From: Ignavibacteriales bacterium
GTDB taxonomy: Bacteria > Bacteroidota > Ignavibacteria > UBA10030
NCBI GenBank assembly: GCA_016192345.1
Contig: JACPUH010000027.1
Coordinates: 1-59,626 of the forward strand
DNA length: 59,626 nucleotides
Direction of reading: 5' to 3'
The notes below the pieces were generated by a model. The model had not been told where the DNA came from and did not search any database. It was given only the letters and a program-made list of their open reading frames with translations. Below are positions 1 to 7,557 of this stretch, piece after piece; position 1 is the stretch's first letter, and each line of letters opens with the position of its first letter. The translations under genes were made by a program, and so were the position numbers.

Positions 1-1
1 C

Positions 2-460
2 TTCGCCCTCTATTTTGCGAAAATGGATCTGACCCCTTCTTCCGTTGTGGCATACTACAACGGGTCGGAAGAGGAGTTCCGTCCCGCGCGCACCTACCAG
101 TCGATGCTGGAGGTCTCTCACATGCACCTGCCGATGATGGCGATGGTGATCCTGCTGCTCACCCATCTCATTATCTTTGCCCCGTTTTCCCGGGGAGGCA
201 AGATCGCGTTCATCGCAACCGCGTTCCTGTCGGGACTGTTCAACGAAGGGGCAAGCTGGCTGGTCCGGTTTGTGCACCCGGAATTTGCATGGCTCAAGGT
301 CGCCTCGTTTCTCACACTGCAAGCGAGCCTGATCTTCCTCCTGGTCTCGCTCGGCTTGTACCTGTACCACGCGTGGCAGAAAACCAAAGCCGTTCAACAG
401 TCGCGGATGCTGGAGGAGGAATTTGAAGAGGCTGTGGAGGAAGAGCAACACCTACCGTAA
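2..460 (+). CDS. Membrane protein of unknown function, 5' end outside window
   Basis: The reading frame is open to the window edge: the codons before the first ATG (position 23) read FALYFAK with no stop, so the true start probably lies upstream and this is a C-terminal piece of at least 145 residues. Two or three hydrophobic segments are visible (around MMAMVILLLTHLIIF, AFIATAFLSGLF and LQASLIFLLVSLGLYL), followed by an acidic, Glu-rich tail. Its stop codon overlaps the start of the ApbE gene by one base (TAATG), which implies translational coupling and a shared transcript. Coupling to a flavinyltransferase raises the possibility of a membrane redox partner, but no haem or flavin motif is visible in this fragment. 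The family is not recognised. Confidence 0.6.
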   Translation, partial: FALYFAKMDLTPSSVVAYYNGSEEEFRPARTYQSMLEVSHMHLPMMAMVILLLTHLIIFAPFSRGGKIAFIATAFLSGLFNEGASWLVRFVHPEFAWLKVASFLTLQASLIFLLVSLGLYLYHAWQKTKAVQQSRMLEEEFEEAVEEEQHLP

Positions 461-1512
461 TGCGAACTATCATCAACCCATATTCCCGTCGGGAGTTTCT
501 GAAGCGATCATCGCGGGCCGCCTCGGGGTTTGTCCTGCTTTCTTCCGTCCCTTCGTTTCTCCGATCCGCCACACGGAGTGGATCTCTTTTTTATAGAGAG
601 CGCGCGTTCTTCACGATGGGAACGACGGTCGTCATTTCCGCCTATGGTGAAAGCAGGGAGCAGATCGACCACGCCGTAACGAAAGCTTTTCAGGCCATCC
701 AGCGATGTGACGATCTGATGAGTCTGTACAAACCGGAAAGCGATCTCTGCCGGCTCAATCATTTCGGGGGACGCGAACCGGTTTGTCTTGATGAAAGCAT
801 CGTCGAAATCCTTCATCAGGCGAAACATGTTCATGATCTTTCCAGCGGTGCCTTTGATGTCACGATCGAACCTTTGATGCAATTATGGGGATTCCGAAAC
901 GAGCGAGGGGGATCACTTCACCCCCCCACCGATAGGGAAATCGCTCTCGCCCTGGACGCCGTGGGATTCAAGAATATTTTCTTTGAGGGCCAAAATCAGG
1001 TTGGACTTTTACACCCGGACGCAAAAGTGGACCTGGGAGGCATTGCAGTCGGCTACTCGGTGGATGCCGCGGTGAACGTGTTGCGGCGTGAGGGGATCGA
1101 GTCTGCCTTTATCAACCATAGCGGCGATGCATACGCGATGGGCACACCGCCGGAAAGCGAGGGGTGGGGAATCGGGATCCCCAATCCGATGAATACGCAC
1201 GAGTTGGTTTCAAACTTCAGTGTGCGCGACAAGGCAATCTCGACGTCCGGAAACTATGAGAAGACGGTCGAGATTCACGGAAGACCGTTCGGACATATCC
1301 TGGACCCGCGGACGGGGAAACCGGGAGACGCGGCCCTCAGCACAACGCTGATTGCCGATACCGCCATCACCGCCGATGCCCTTTCCACGGGAATGTTCTG
1401 TCTCGATGAGGATCAGCAGGCAGCCTTGGTCAATCGGGTCCATGGCCTCGAACTGATTCGAATTAAAGGAGATAAGACTGTTCCTGAAATCAGCCATTGG
1501 GGCAGGGGCTGA
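460..1512 (+). CDS. apbE: FAD:protein FMN transferase (ApbE), Tat signal
   Basis: ApbE covalently attaches FMN from FAD to threonine residues of extracytoplasmic redox proteins. The N-terminus carries a twin-arginine signal (SRREFLK at residues 9-15, then a hydrophobic stretch), which fits action outside the cytoplasm. Family landmarks in order are FFTMGTTVVIS after the signal, DLGGIAVGYSVD in the middle, HILDPRTGKPG, and the metal/FAD-binding block ADTAITADALSTG near the C-terminus. At 350 residues it is of normal length. It starts in the stop codon of the upstream membrane protein. No obvious target (Rnf, Nqr or NosR subunit) is in view; the truncated neighbour is the only local candidate, which is inference. 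Confidence 0.94.
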   Translation: MRTIINPYSRREFLKRSSRAASGFVLLSSVPSFLRSATRSGSLFYRERAFFTMGTTVVISAYGESREQIDHAVTKAFQAIQRCDDLMSLYKPESDLCRLNHFGGREPVCLDESIVEILHQAKHVHDLSSGAFDVTIEPLMQLWGFRNERGGSLHPPTDREIALALDAVGFKNIFFEGQNQVGLLHPDAKVDLGGIAVGYSVDAAVNVLRREGIESAFINHSGDAYAMGTPPESEGWGIGIPNPMNTHELVSNFSVRDKAISTSGNYEKTVEIHGRPFGHILDPRTGKPGDAALSTTLIADTAITADALSTGMFCLDEDQQAALVNRVHGLELIRIKGDKTVPEISHWGRG

Positions 1513-1562
1513 CCCCATATTCGGCCCAATTGCATCTCATTCCCGGAAGTGGTACTTTCATA

Positions 1563-1895
1563 ATGGTTCCTATGAGCGAAGCGCAAGCCATCACGTTGTC
1601 GGAAGATCAAATCCTTGAATCCCTCAAGGAGTGTTACGATCCGGAGATACCGGTCAATATCGTCGACCTCGGACTCATTTACGGCATTACGATTGTGGAC
1701 GACTGGGTTGGAGTGAAGATGACATTAACCTCCCCCGGATGTCCCGCCAGCACGATGATCTCGGAACAGGTGAAGGAACGGGTGAAAAAGGTCCCCGGCG
1801 TCGGTGATGTGGATGTGCGGATCGTCTGGCAGCCGGAATGGACCCCGGCAAGGATGACCGATGAGGCGCGGAATAAATTAGGGTGGAATAAATAA
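1563..1895 (+). CDS. DUF59 / MIP18-family protein (SufT/PaaD-like)
   Basis: A small protein of about 110 residues made of a single DUF59 domain: a helical start (EDQILESLKECYDPEIPVN), the diagnostic VDLGLIYGI segment, LTSPGCPAS with the conserved cysteine, and VKKVPGVGDVDVRIVW. The family works in Fe-S cluster assembly or delivery (SufT, PaaD, MIP18). A longer frame begins at 1497 inside apbE, but the ATG at 1563 (or 1572) removes residues that do not look like the family and has a GGAAG stretch upstream, so it is preferred. The gene follows apbE closely and ends just before a terminator, so the first three genes form one unit. No suf or isc genes are adjacent. Confidence 0.85.
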   Translation: MVPMSEAQAITLSEDQILESLKECYDPEIPVNIVDLGLIYGITIVDDWVGVKMTLTSPGCPASTMISEQVKERVKKVPGVGDVDVRIVWQPEWTPARMTDEARNKLGWNK

Positions 1896-1937
1896 GGTTT
1901 GTTGTACCATTCTTCCGTTATGGGAGAAGGAGGAAAG

Positions 1938-1968
1938 GGCGTCCCAAACCATAGGACGCCTTTTTTTT
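1938..1968 (+). terminator. Rho-independent terminator
   Basis: A perfect 7-bp stem (GGCGTCC at 1938-1944, GGACGCC at 1954-1960) with a 9-base loop is followed directly by eight T residues. It sits 43 bases after the DUF59 stop codon and closes the apbE unit. Confidence 0.88.
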
Positions 1969-2095
1969 GTGCCCTTGTAACTTACCCTCACCCAACTCCG
2001 TATCACTGAGCCGTTGAACCGTGATGATTCCGAAAAAGTGTTCTGCTTCGGTTCTTCGGCAACTCAGTTGAATCTCCCATTTCCCGCTTCCCGTT

Positions 2096-3022
2096 ATGAA
2101 CCACACAGCTCTTGAAACAGTCGGGCTCACGCGTTCGTTCGGCGGACTCATCGCCGTCAACAACATTCATCTCAACGTTGAAGCCGGCAGCGTCTTCGGC
2201 TTCCTGGGACCCAACGGCGCGGGCAAGACCACGACCATCCGTATAGTGCTCGGACTGATCAAGCCGGATCGTGGCCGGGTCATGCTCTTTGGACAGGATC
2301 TCTCCTCCCATCGTCTCTCCATCCTCGGCCGCGTGGGGGCTCTCGTCGAGACGCCTTCATTGTACAATCACCTGACCGGCTTTGAAAACCTTGAAGTGAC
2401 GCGGAGACTGCTTGGGTGCCCCAAAGAAAATATCGAAAACGCCCTGGAGATTGTGAAACTGACAGAAGCGGCACACCGGCTGGTGCGCGAGTACTCGCTC
2501 GGGATGCGCCAACGACTCGGACTTGCCCTTGCTCTGCTGAACCGGCCGGAGATCCTGATCCTGGATGAACCGACCAACGGCCTGGATCCCGCGGGAATCC
2601 GCGAGATGCGCGCGCTGATCAAACAACTCCCTGCCCAATTCGGCATCACGGTCTTCCTCTCGAGTCACCTTCTCAGCGAGGTCGAACAGCTCGCATCGCA
2701 CGTCGGCATCATCCATCAGGGCACATTGTTATTCCAGGGTTCGCTCAATGAACTGCACGCACATCAGCATGAGCGCCTGGTCCTGGAGGTGGACCGTCCT
2801 GCCGTTGCCATGGAACTCCTGACCCAACAGGGATGGCACGTGCAACGGGAAGAGAACAACCGTCTCACCGTTTCCTCCCAGGGACGGAAGGACGCCGCTT
2901 TCATCAACAGCCTGCTGGTGCGCGAGGGGCTGAAGGTGTTCCACCTCTCCCGGCAACAACCCTCCCTCGAGGAGACGTTCTTTCAACTGACCGGCGAACC
3001 GACTGCCGGGGATCCAACATGA
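2096..3022 (+). CDS. ABC transporter ATP-binding protein
   Basis: This is the ATPase subunit of an ABC-2 type exporter. The Walker A motif GPNGAGKTT is at residues 38-46, the signature SLGMRQR starts at 134, and Walker B ILILDEPTNGLDP starts at 153, followed by an H-loop (SSHLLSEVEQLA). The last 90 or so residues form the usual accessory C-terminal domain of the drug/lantibiotic-export subfamily (DrrA/BcrA/CcmA-like). The stop codon overlaps the ATG of the permease gene (ATGA), so the two subunits are translationally coupled. The substrate cannot be inferred: no biosynthetic or two-component genes are adjacent. Confidence 0.92.
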   Translation: MNHTALETVGLTRSFGGLIAVNNIHLNVEAGSVFGFLGPNGAGKTTTIRIVLGLIKPDRGRVMLFGQDLSSHRLSILGRVGALVETPSLYNHLTGFENLEVTRRLLGCPKENIENALEIVKLTEAAHRLVREYSLGMRQRLGLALALLNRPEILILDEPTNGLDPAGIREMRALIKQLPAQFGITVFLSSHLLSEVEQLASHVGIIHQGTLLFQGSLNELHAHQHERLVLEVDRPAVAMELLTQQGWHVQREENNRLTVSSQGRKDAAFINSLLVREGLKVFHLSRQQPSLEETFFQLTGEPTAGDPT

Positions 3023-3765
3023 ACCAACTTCTCCCCGCACTTTCCTCAGAATCATTAAAGCTCAAGCGAACGCTGGCGCTCTGGATGGTATTCATCGCAC
3101 CGTTTATTGTTATCCTGCTCCAGTTCTTTATCCTGTATGACCGGGCCAATTTTTTCGCCGGCCGTGACGCGTGGGGAGTGTTGATGTACGGTGTCACAAG
3201 CATCTGGGCGATCTTCATGCTCCCCCTCTTCATCACGCTGGAAACGGCACTCCTGAGCGGCCTTGAGCACTCCGGACAGAGTTGGAAACACCTGTTTGCC
3301 CAGCCGATTCCAAGGTGGAGTGTCTATGCGGCAAAGCTGTTGACGGTGATGGGGATGATTCTCGTCAGTACCGTGGTGTTAGTGCTTGGAGAGATAGGGG
3401 CGGGCAAGCTTCTTTCTGATCTGCGACCTGAACTCCGGTTTCATGAGTCCCCCAACCTCACCATGATGGTTCGGATGGCAACAATGGTGTACCTCGCATC
3501 ATGGATTTTGCTTGCCTTCCATACGTGGGTCAGCATGCGGTGGAAGAGCTTCGCGCTTGCCGCTGGCGTTGGCGTTGCGGGGACATTCTTTGCCGTGTTT
3601 GCATCGGGAGCGAGGATTGGGAAATTTTACCCGTGGCTCTTCCCCGTGAACGCCGTGAGTACTTCTCCCGAACGCATGAAACTGGCGATCCTTCTCGGAA
3701 TCATCGGGGGAGCAATTATTGCTGTGGTGGGTTGCTGGAACGTGGTGCGGAGGGATGTGGATTAG
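3019..3765 (+). CDS. ABC-2 type transporter permease
   Basis: Membrane subunit partner of the preceding ATPase. From the ATG at 3019, which overlaps the ATPase stop codon, the product is 248 residues with about six hydrophobic segments (for example LWMVFIAPFIVILLQFFILY, AIFMLPLFITLETALLSG, MGMILVSTVVLVLGEIG, LAAGVGVAGTFFAVFASG and LAILLGIIGGAIIAVVG). The motif EHSGQSWKHLFAQPIPRW in the first cytoplasmic loop is typical of the ABC2_membrane_4 group that includes lantibiotic-immunity permeases. A longer frame beginning at 2833 runs inside the ATPase gene and is not a credible start. Confidence 0.88.
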   Translation: MNQLLPALSSESLKLKRTLALWMVFIAPFIVILLQFFILYDRANFFAGRDAWGVLMYGVTSIWAIFMLPLFITLETALLSGLEHSGQSWKHLFAQPIPRWSVYAAKLLTVMGMILVSTVVLVLGEIGAGKLLSDLRPELRFHESPNLTMMVRMATMVYLASWILLAFHTWVSMRWKSFALAAGVGVAGTFFAVFASGARIGKFYPWLFPVNAVSTSPERMKLAILLGIIGGAIIAVVGCWNVVRRDVD

Positions 3766-3780
3766 ATGCCTTCTATAATA

Positions 3781-4356
3781 TTATCCACGAAGTTCACCAA
3801 GGACACGAAGAAAAAGAAGTAAATTGGGCCGAAGCGTTGGTTTACACTAAATGGACGTGATCATCTGATGTACCGTTTCCACTCAAGAGTTCCAACACTT
3901 CCGAAATTGATCAAGAGACCCACGCGAAAGCTGGTCGTTTTGAGATAGTGAAGCAGTTGAGCTTCCTCCTTACCAGCGACAACATCGAGCGCTTTGATTT
4001 CAACAATAATCTTGTCAAAGCAGACGAAGTCCGCCTCATATTCTTTTCTTAACAAGACTTCTCTAAATCGAATCCTGAGTTTCTCGTAGGATTTGAAGGG
4101 GATGTTGTGTGCTGTCAGTACGATTTCCATGGCCTCGTGATAGACAGCCTCAAGAAATCCTGGCCCGAGCTCCTTATGAACTTCAATCGCGGCCCCGATG
4201 ATCGCATAAACTTCTTTCCTTTAGAGAAGTTCACCCTCACTTTTCATACCTCTCTCCTCCACTCCCCTCAATTGCCTGTTACTCTTACTACACCTCTTAA
4301 AATTTTCTGATTTACAATTCTATTTCTTCGTGTTCTTCGTGTCCTTCGTGGATCAT
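3781..4356. mobile_element. Inverted-repeat cassette 1 (carries broken GxxExxY gene)
   Basis: The left arm (3781-3815) contains ATCCACGAAG, TTCACCAAG and GACACGAAG in series. The right arm (4324-4356) is its approximate reverse complement, ending TCCTTCGTGGATCA. Between the arms lies a single minus-strand gene of the GxxExxY family. The element at 12532-13113 has the same architecture, nearly the same length (576 versus 582 bp) and recognisable similarity outside the coding part too, including the region around the ribosome-binding site. I see no transposase and no clear target-site duplication, so mobility is inferred. Confidence 0.6.
3861..4247 (-). pseudogene. GxxExxY protein gene with premature stop
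   Basis: This copy has a ribosome-binding site (GGAGGAGAG) and an ATG at 4247, reads MKSEGELL, and then meets TAA at 4223-4221. The intact paralogue at 12612-12998 has TAT (Tyr) at that codon. After the stop the same frame stays open to 3861 with no further lesion. The only later ATG (4130) would give an 89-residue remnant lacking the GxxExxY segment (GFLEAVY) but keeping the PD-(D/E)XK-like core (EADF, then VEIKA). I count 81 of 89 identical residues with the paralogue in that part. One base change therefore separates it from a full gene. Read-through or an unusual start cannot be excluded. Confidence 0.8.
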
Positions 4357-4368
4357 TCTTGTCTCAAG

Positions 4369-5439
4369 TTAAACCTTCCCTTTTCTTTTCTGGATGTCCT
4401 TCGCAAGGCGCCCGATTTTCTTCCACCGCTCTTTTTCTATCTGAGCAGCCCGCTGATCCTTTTTCCGTTCCAGGTACCGCAACTCGCGCAAGAGCTTTTG
4501 ATAACTTTCGTACCGCCCCGCATCCAGTGAACCGTCGGTGAGAGCTTCCTGGACTGCACAGCCGGGCTCGGTTTCGTGTTCGCAGTCGCGGAAGCGGCAT
4601 CCGGTTGCGAGGGCTTCGATGTCCTCAAAACTTCCGGCGAGTCCCTCCCCTCCCCAAAGCTGCAACTCCCGCATCCCCGGCGAGTCGATTAACATTCCTC
4701 CGGATGGAAGAAGAACAAGTTCGCGACGGGTCGTTGTGTGGCGCCCGCGGCTGTCCGTTTCCCGGACTTCCTGCGTCGGTTGCATGTCCCGGCCAAGAAG
4801 AAGATTGATTAACGTCGACTTGCCGACACCGGAGGACCCCAACAGAGCTCCGGTTTTTCCGGCCGGGAGAAACTCAAGGAGAGGTTCAACACCTTCATGG
4901 AGTTTCGCGCTCATCGTCAGGATCGGAGTTCCCATGGCAATGGATTCGACTTCCCCAAGGACTTCCTCAAGGTTTTCGCACAGGTCGCTTTTGTTCAGGA
5001 TGATGACCGGTGAGGCGCCGCTTTCCCATGCAACAGTGAGGTAGCGTTCGATACGGCGGGGATTAAAATCGCCATCGAGTCCATTGACAAGAAATATCGT
5101 ATCGACGTTCGCGGCGAGAACCTGTTCGTCCGTTTTTGCTCCGGGGACTTTGCGGGAGAATTTGCTTCTCCGCTCCAACACATGGTGGATCGAAGCAGAA
5201 CCTTCCTCGACGCGTGGAGAGATCACGACCCAGTCACCAACCGTCGGGTAGACGTGGGTCCCTTCCGCTTCAAAGCGAAACTTTCCCGTTACCTCACCCC
5301 ACAGTTCGCCATGCTCGGTGTACAGAACGTACCGGTCCCTGTGCGGTATTGCCACCCGCGCAACGGTGAAACCGCTTTCCCGAAACGGCGCCGCATGGGC
5401 TTCAAAAAAAGGATGCCATCCCAACTGCGCCAATGTCAT
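4369..5439 (-). CDS. rsgA: Ribosome small-subunit-dependent GTPase RsgA
   Basis: RsgA (YjeQ/EngC) is a circularly permuted GTPase that assists late maturation of the 30S subunit. The sequence shows an N-terminal OB-fold region, then the GTPase motifs in permuted order: NKSD (G4), SAK (G5), GSSGVGKST (G1) and DSPGMRE (G3). The C-terminal zinc knuckle is C-R-F-R-D-C-E-H-E-T-E-P-G-C, matching the family's CxxxxCxH...C pattern. At 356 residues it is slightly longer than usual because of a Lys-rich tail (ERKKDQRAAQ... to KRKGKV). It reads toward cassette 1, whose right arm ends 13 bases from its stop codon. Confidence 0.95.
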   Translation of the reverse strand: MTLAQLGWHPFFEAHAAPFRESGFTVARVAIPHRDRYVLYTEHGELWGEVTGKFRFEAEGTHVYPTVGDWVVISPRVEEGSASIHHVLERRSKFSRKVPGAKTDEQVLAANVDTIFLVNGLDGDFNPRRIERYLTVAWESGASPVIILNKSDLCENLEEVLGEVESIAMGTPILTMSAKLHEGVEPLLEFLPAGKTGALLGSSGVGKSTLINLLLGRDMQPTQEVRETDSRGRHTTTRRELVLLPSGGMLIDSPGMRELQLWGGEGLAGSFEDIEALATGCRFRDCEHETEPGCAVQEALTDGSLDAGRYESYQKLLRELRYLERKKDQRAAQIEKERWKKIGRLAKDIQKRKGKV

Positions 5440-5460
5440 TTCTGATTCCCCGGACGGAAG

Positions 5461-5575
5461 TTCAAAGGTTTAAAGTTCAAGGTCAAAGTTTAAAGTCCAA
5501 AGTTGAAAGTTGAAAGTTGAAAGTTTGAAGGAACCCATTTACTGTTCACGGTTCACAGTTTACGGTTTACGGTTC
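5461..5575. repeat. Low-complexity AAAGTTnAAAGT / GGTTTACGGTTC repeat tract
   Basis: A run of degenerate short direct repeats: AAAGTT, TTAAAGT, GTTGAAA several times over (5461-5527), then TTCACGGTTCACAGTTTACGGTTTACGG (in pieces, 5544-5575). The second block overlaps the 3' end of the minus-strand AsnC-type gene and encodes its last residues and stop codon. A shorter relative occurs at 5990-6025. Confidence 0.6.
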
Positions 5576-5856
5576 GCTTCTTCTAAGCCTATCGAAAACG
5601 CCATCTCCAGATCGTATCGCGAGAAGACCCGAAAAGCGATGAGCGTTTCGGAACGTTCAATTCCCTCCACCCGGCGGATGTGTTCCGTCACCACCGCGGC
5701 AAGCTCGTCATTTTCCTTCGCGCGGATGATCGCCGCCAGATCGTATTTCCCGGCAACGGAGTACACTTCCGTGACGCCGGGGAGAGCCGTCAGTTTTTCA
5801 GCGACGGAGTTGATTTTGTCGCGTTCGACGTTGAGCAATACAAGGGCTGTCACCAT
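5560..5856 (-). CDS. Lrp/AsnC-type ligand-binding (RAM) domain protein
   Basis: A 98-residue stand-alone AsnC_trans_reg (RAM) domain without the DNA-binding half of Lrp. It shows the beta-alpha-beta pattern MVTALVLLNVE, VAEKLTALPGVTEVYSVAGKYDLAAII and VTEHIRRVEGIERSETLIAFRVFS. Such domains bind amino acids or other small ligands and oligomerise; stand-alone copies may modulate full-length Lrp proteins. The ATG at 5856 is chosen because GAGGAG lies just upstream; a longer version from 5892 adds 12 residues without a site. The final residues (ANRKP and stop) are encoded by the low-complexity repeat tract, so the natural C-terminus may have been remodelled. Confidence 0.85.
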   Translation of the reverse strand: MVTALVLLNVERDKINSVAEKLTALPGVTEVYSVAGKYDLAAIIRAKENDELAAVVTEHIRRVEGIERSETLIAFRVFSRYDLEMAFSIGLEEANRKP

Positions 5857-5989
5857 ACGAGTCTCCTCTTTCTGATGGAAGAACACCGGCACGAAAAGTA
5901 AGCACGCCGGCCCCCAAAAGCAACCCTACTCCAATAAAGAGGTTTTCATCTCTCGAAACTTATTACCATCTTTGCCTGTCGATTAACTC

Positions 5990-6025
5990 AGAGTTTAACG
6001 TTTAAGGTTCAAAGTTCACCGTCCA
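5990..6025. repeat. Short AAGTTCAAAGTT-type repeat tract
   Basis: The sequence AGTTTAACGTTTAAGGTTCA followed by AAGTTCACCG is built of the same degenerate units as the tract at 5461-5527. It lies directly upstream of the phosphoesterase start and may explain why that gene lacks a clear ribosome-binding site. Confidence 0.45.
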
Positions 6026-6039
6026 TTATTTGCTCTAAC

Positions 6040-6693
6040 TTGACTACGTTTATCGCTGTTTCCGACATCCACGGCTCCTACGCCAAGGTTGCAGAGATGC
6101 TTGCCCGTGAGACCTCATTCGACGCGCTGATCATCGCCGGCGACCTCACCACAAACGGTTCTCCCCGTGAAGCCGAGGAGGCGTTGAAACTCTTCCACCA
6201 GTTCGGCAAACCGATCATTTCCGTTGCCGGTAATATGGATCCCGTGACGCTGGAACCGACGTTCGAATCCATGTCTTCGTACGTCAACGGCCGCGGCATC
6301 ATCATCGACGAGGCTGGTTTCTTCGGAGTCTCCGGCTCACCCTTCACACCGATGAACACTCCCTATGAGCTTTCCGAGGAAACGATCATGGAACGGGCCG
6401 AAGCCGGGTGGAAGGATGTCGAATCCGCCCGATGGAAAATCTTCATCCCCCACGCACCCCCGTACAAGACGGCTATTGACAGACTCCTCTCCGGAAACCA
6501 TGTCGGCAGCAAGGCAATCCGGACGTTCATCGAGCAGCACCAGCCTGACGTCGTGGTGAGCGGACACATTCACGAAGCGCGGGGAGTGGATACAATAGGA
6601 AATTCACAGGTCGTCAATTGCGGGCCGGCAGGGAAAGGCTATTACGTCATGATCGCAACCGATAATCAGATAACCGTGGAGGTGCGTGGATGA
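6040..6693 (+). CDS. Calcineurin-like metallophosphoesterase
   Basis: A single-domain metallophosphoesterase of 217 residues. The metal-binding blocks are in order: SDIHG (D9, H11), AGDLTTNG, AGNMD (the GNHD block with Met in place of His) and VSGHIHEA, followed by NCGPAGKGYYVMI. This layout is that of the small YfcE/MJ0936-like and Mre11-fold phosphodiesterases with two metal ions. TTG at 6040 is taken as the start because the next ATG would remove the SDIHG block. The stop codon overlaps the ATG of the HAD gene (ATGA), so the two hydrolases are co-translated. The substrate is unknown. The Met in the third block deserves note because the canonical His there helps protonate the leaving group. 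Confidence 0.85.
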   Translation: MTTFIAVSDIHGSYAKVAEMLARETSFDALIIAGDLTTNGSPREAEEALKLFHQFGKPIISVAGNMDPVTLEPTFESMSSYVNGRGIIIDEAGFFGVSGSPFTPMNTPYELSEETIMERAEAGWKDVESARWKIFIPHAPPYKTAIDRLLSGNHVGSKAIRTFIEQHQPDVVVSGHIHEARGVDTIGNSQVVNCGPAGKGYYVMIATDNQITVEVRG

Positions 6694-7301
6694 AAAAACC
6701 GGTGGTTGTGTTGTTCGACCTCGGCAACGTCCTAGTCCGGATCCACCCGGAGGCGTTCCTCCAGACGCTCGGCATCGACACAGTGGAGAACCGGAAAATG
6801 TACGGTCCGAAGGTGATCGAGATCGTCAAGCGGTACGAGCGGGGAGGGGATTCCACGGAACAGTATCTTTCCAGATTGGAAGGGCTCCTCAATCATGGGG
6901 AGTTTCATTTCAAGAGGGAACAGATCGAGCGGGCTATGCTCTCGGTCATCGGCAAGCCGTTGGAGGGCATGGAGGAACTTGCGCAACGCGCGGGCGCTGG
7001 AAACCGCGTCGGGCTTCTGAGCAACACCAATCCGCTCCATTATCATTTCTGCCTTGAAAACCTCCCGGTGTTGAGACACATCCCCGTTCACTTTCTTTCT
7101 TATCAGCTTCTCGCTCTCAAACCGGACCCGGCGATTTACCACGCCGTCGTGGAAGCCATCGACCTGCCGGCAGAAGAGATCCTGTTCATCGACGACATCG
7201 AAGAGAACATCACGGCTGCGCAGGGCGTCGGGATGCAAGGAATCAGGTTCGCGGAACCGGCGAGTCTGGAACGTGAATTGCACATCCTCGAAATTCTTTG
7301 A
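6690..7301 (+). CDS. HAD-superfamily phosphatase (YihX-like)
   Basis: A HAD subfamily IA hydrolase of 203 residues. Motif I is FDLGNVLV with nucleophile Asp10 and Gly12 where most HADs have the second Asp, which is typical of the YihX/glucose-1-phosphatase branch. Motif II is LLSNTNPLHY, the motif III lysine is in LALKPDPAIY, and motif IV is ILFIDDIEENITAA. The helical cap lies between residues 20 and 95. It is translationally coupled to the upstream phosphoesterase. The family dephosphorylates sugar phosphates or similar small molecules; the exact substrate cannot be read from sequence. Confidence 0.87.
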   Translation: MKKPVVVLFDLGNVLVRIHPEAFLQTLGIDTVENRKMYGPKVIEIVKRYERGGDSTEQYLSRLEGLLNHGEFHFKREQIERAMLSVIGKPLEGMEELAQRAGAGNRVGLLSNTNPLHYHFCLENLPVLRHIPVHFLSYQLLALKPDPAIYHAVVEAIDLPAEEILFIDDIEENITAAQGVGMQGIRFAEPASLERELHILEIL

Positions 7302-7332
7302 CTTGGTTCCTTCATTGACGGCTCACATTTTT

Positions 7333-7446
7333 TATCCACGAAGTTCACTAAGGACACGAAAGAAAGAGATAAAAGACTCGTGAACGCTTTCCTCTGTTCA
7401 TTCATTGCTCATCAATCCTTCGTGGCTTAAACACCTTCGTGGATCC
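7333..7446. repeat. Gene-less inverted-repeat element
   Basis: The left arm (7333-7366, with ATCCACGAAG, TTCACTAAG and GACACGAAAG) and the right arm (7414-7446, ending CCTTCGTGGATCC) are approximate reverse complements, about 50 bases apart. The arms match those of the two GxxExxY cassettes, but no gene lies between them. It looks like a MITE-sized version of the same element, placed just before the DUF4249 genes. Confidence 0.6.
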
Positions 7447-7557
7447 TCACAACGAAACAGACTTGCTTTTAGGAATAAATCCCGTTATCTGAGAGCACAC
7501 CACCCAACGATCCCTCGATCGCTGTGCCGTCCCCGGTAAATGAAAAAGGAAGATCAT

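Noticed and set aside
3501..3860. 119-codon plus-strand frame ending near cassette 1
   Set aside because: Out of frame inside the permease gene; its tail (IIHEVHQGHEEKE) is the translated repeat arm.
3781..4356. Classical IS element with transposase
   Set aside because: The only gene encodes a GxxExxY protein; there is no DDE or HUH transposase motif in or near the cassette.
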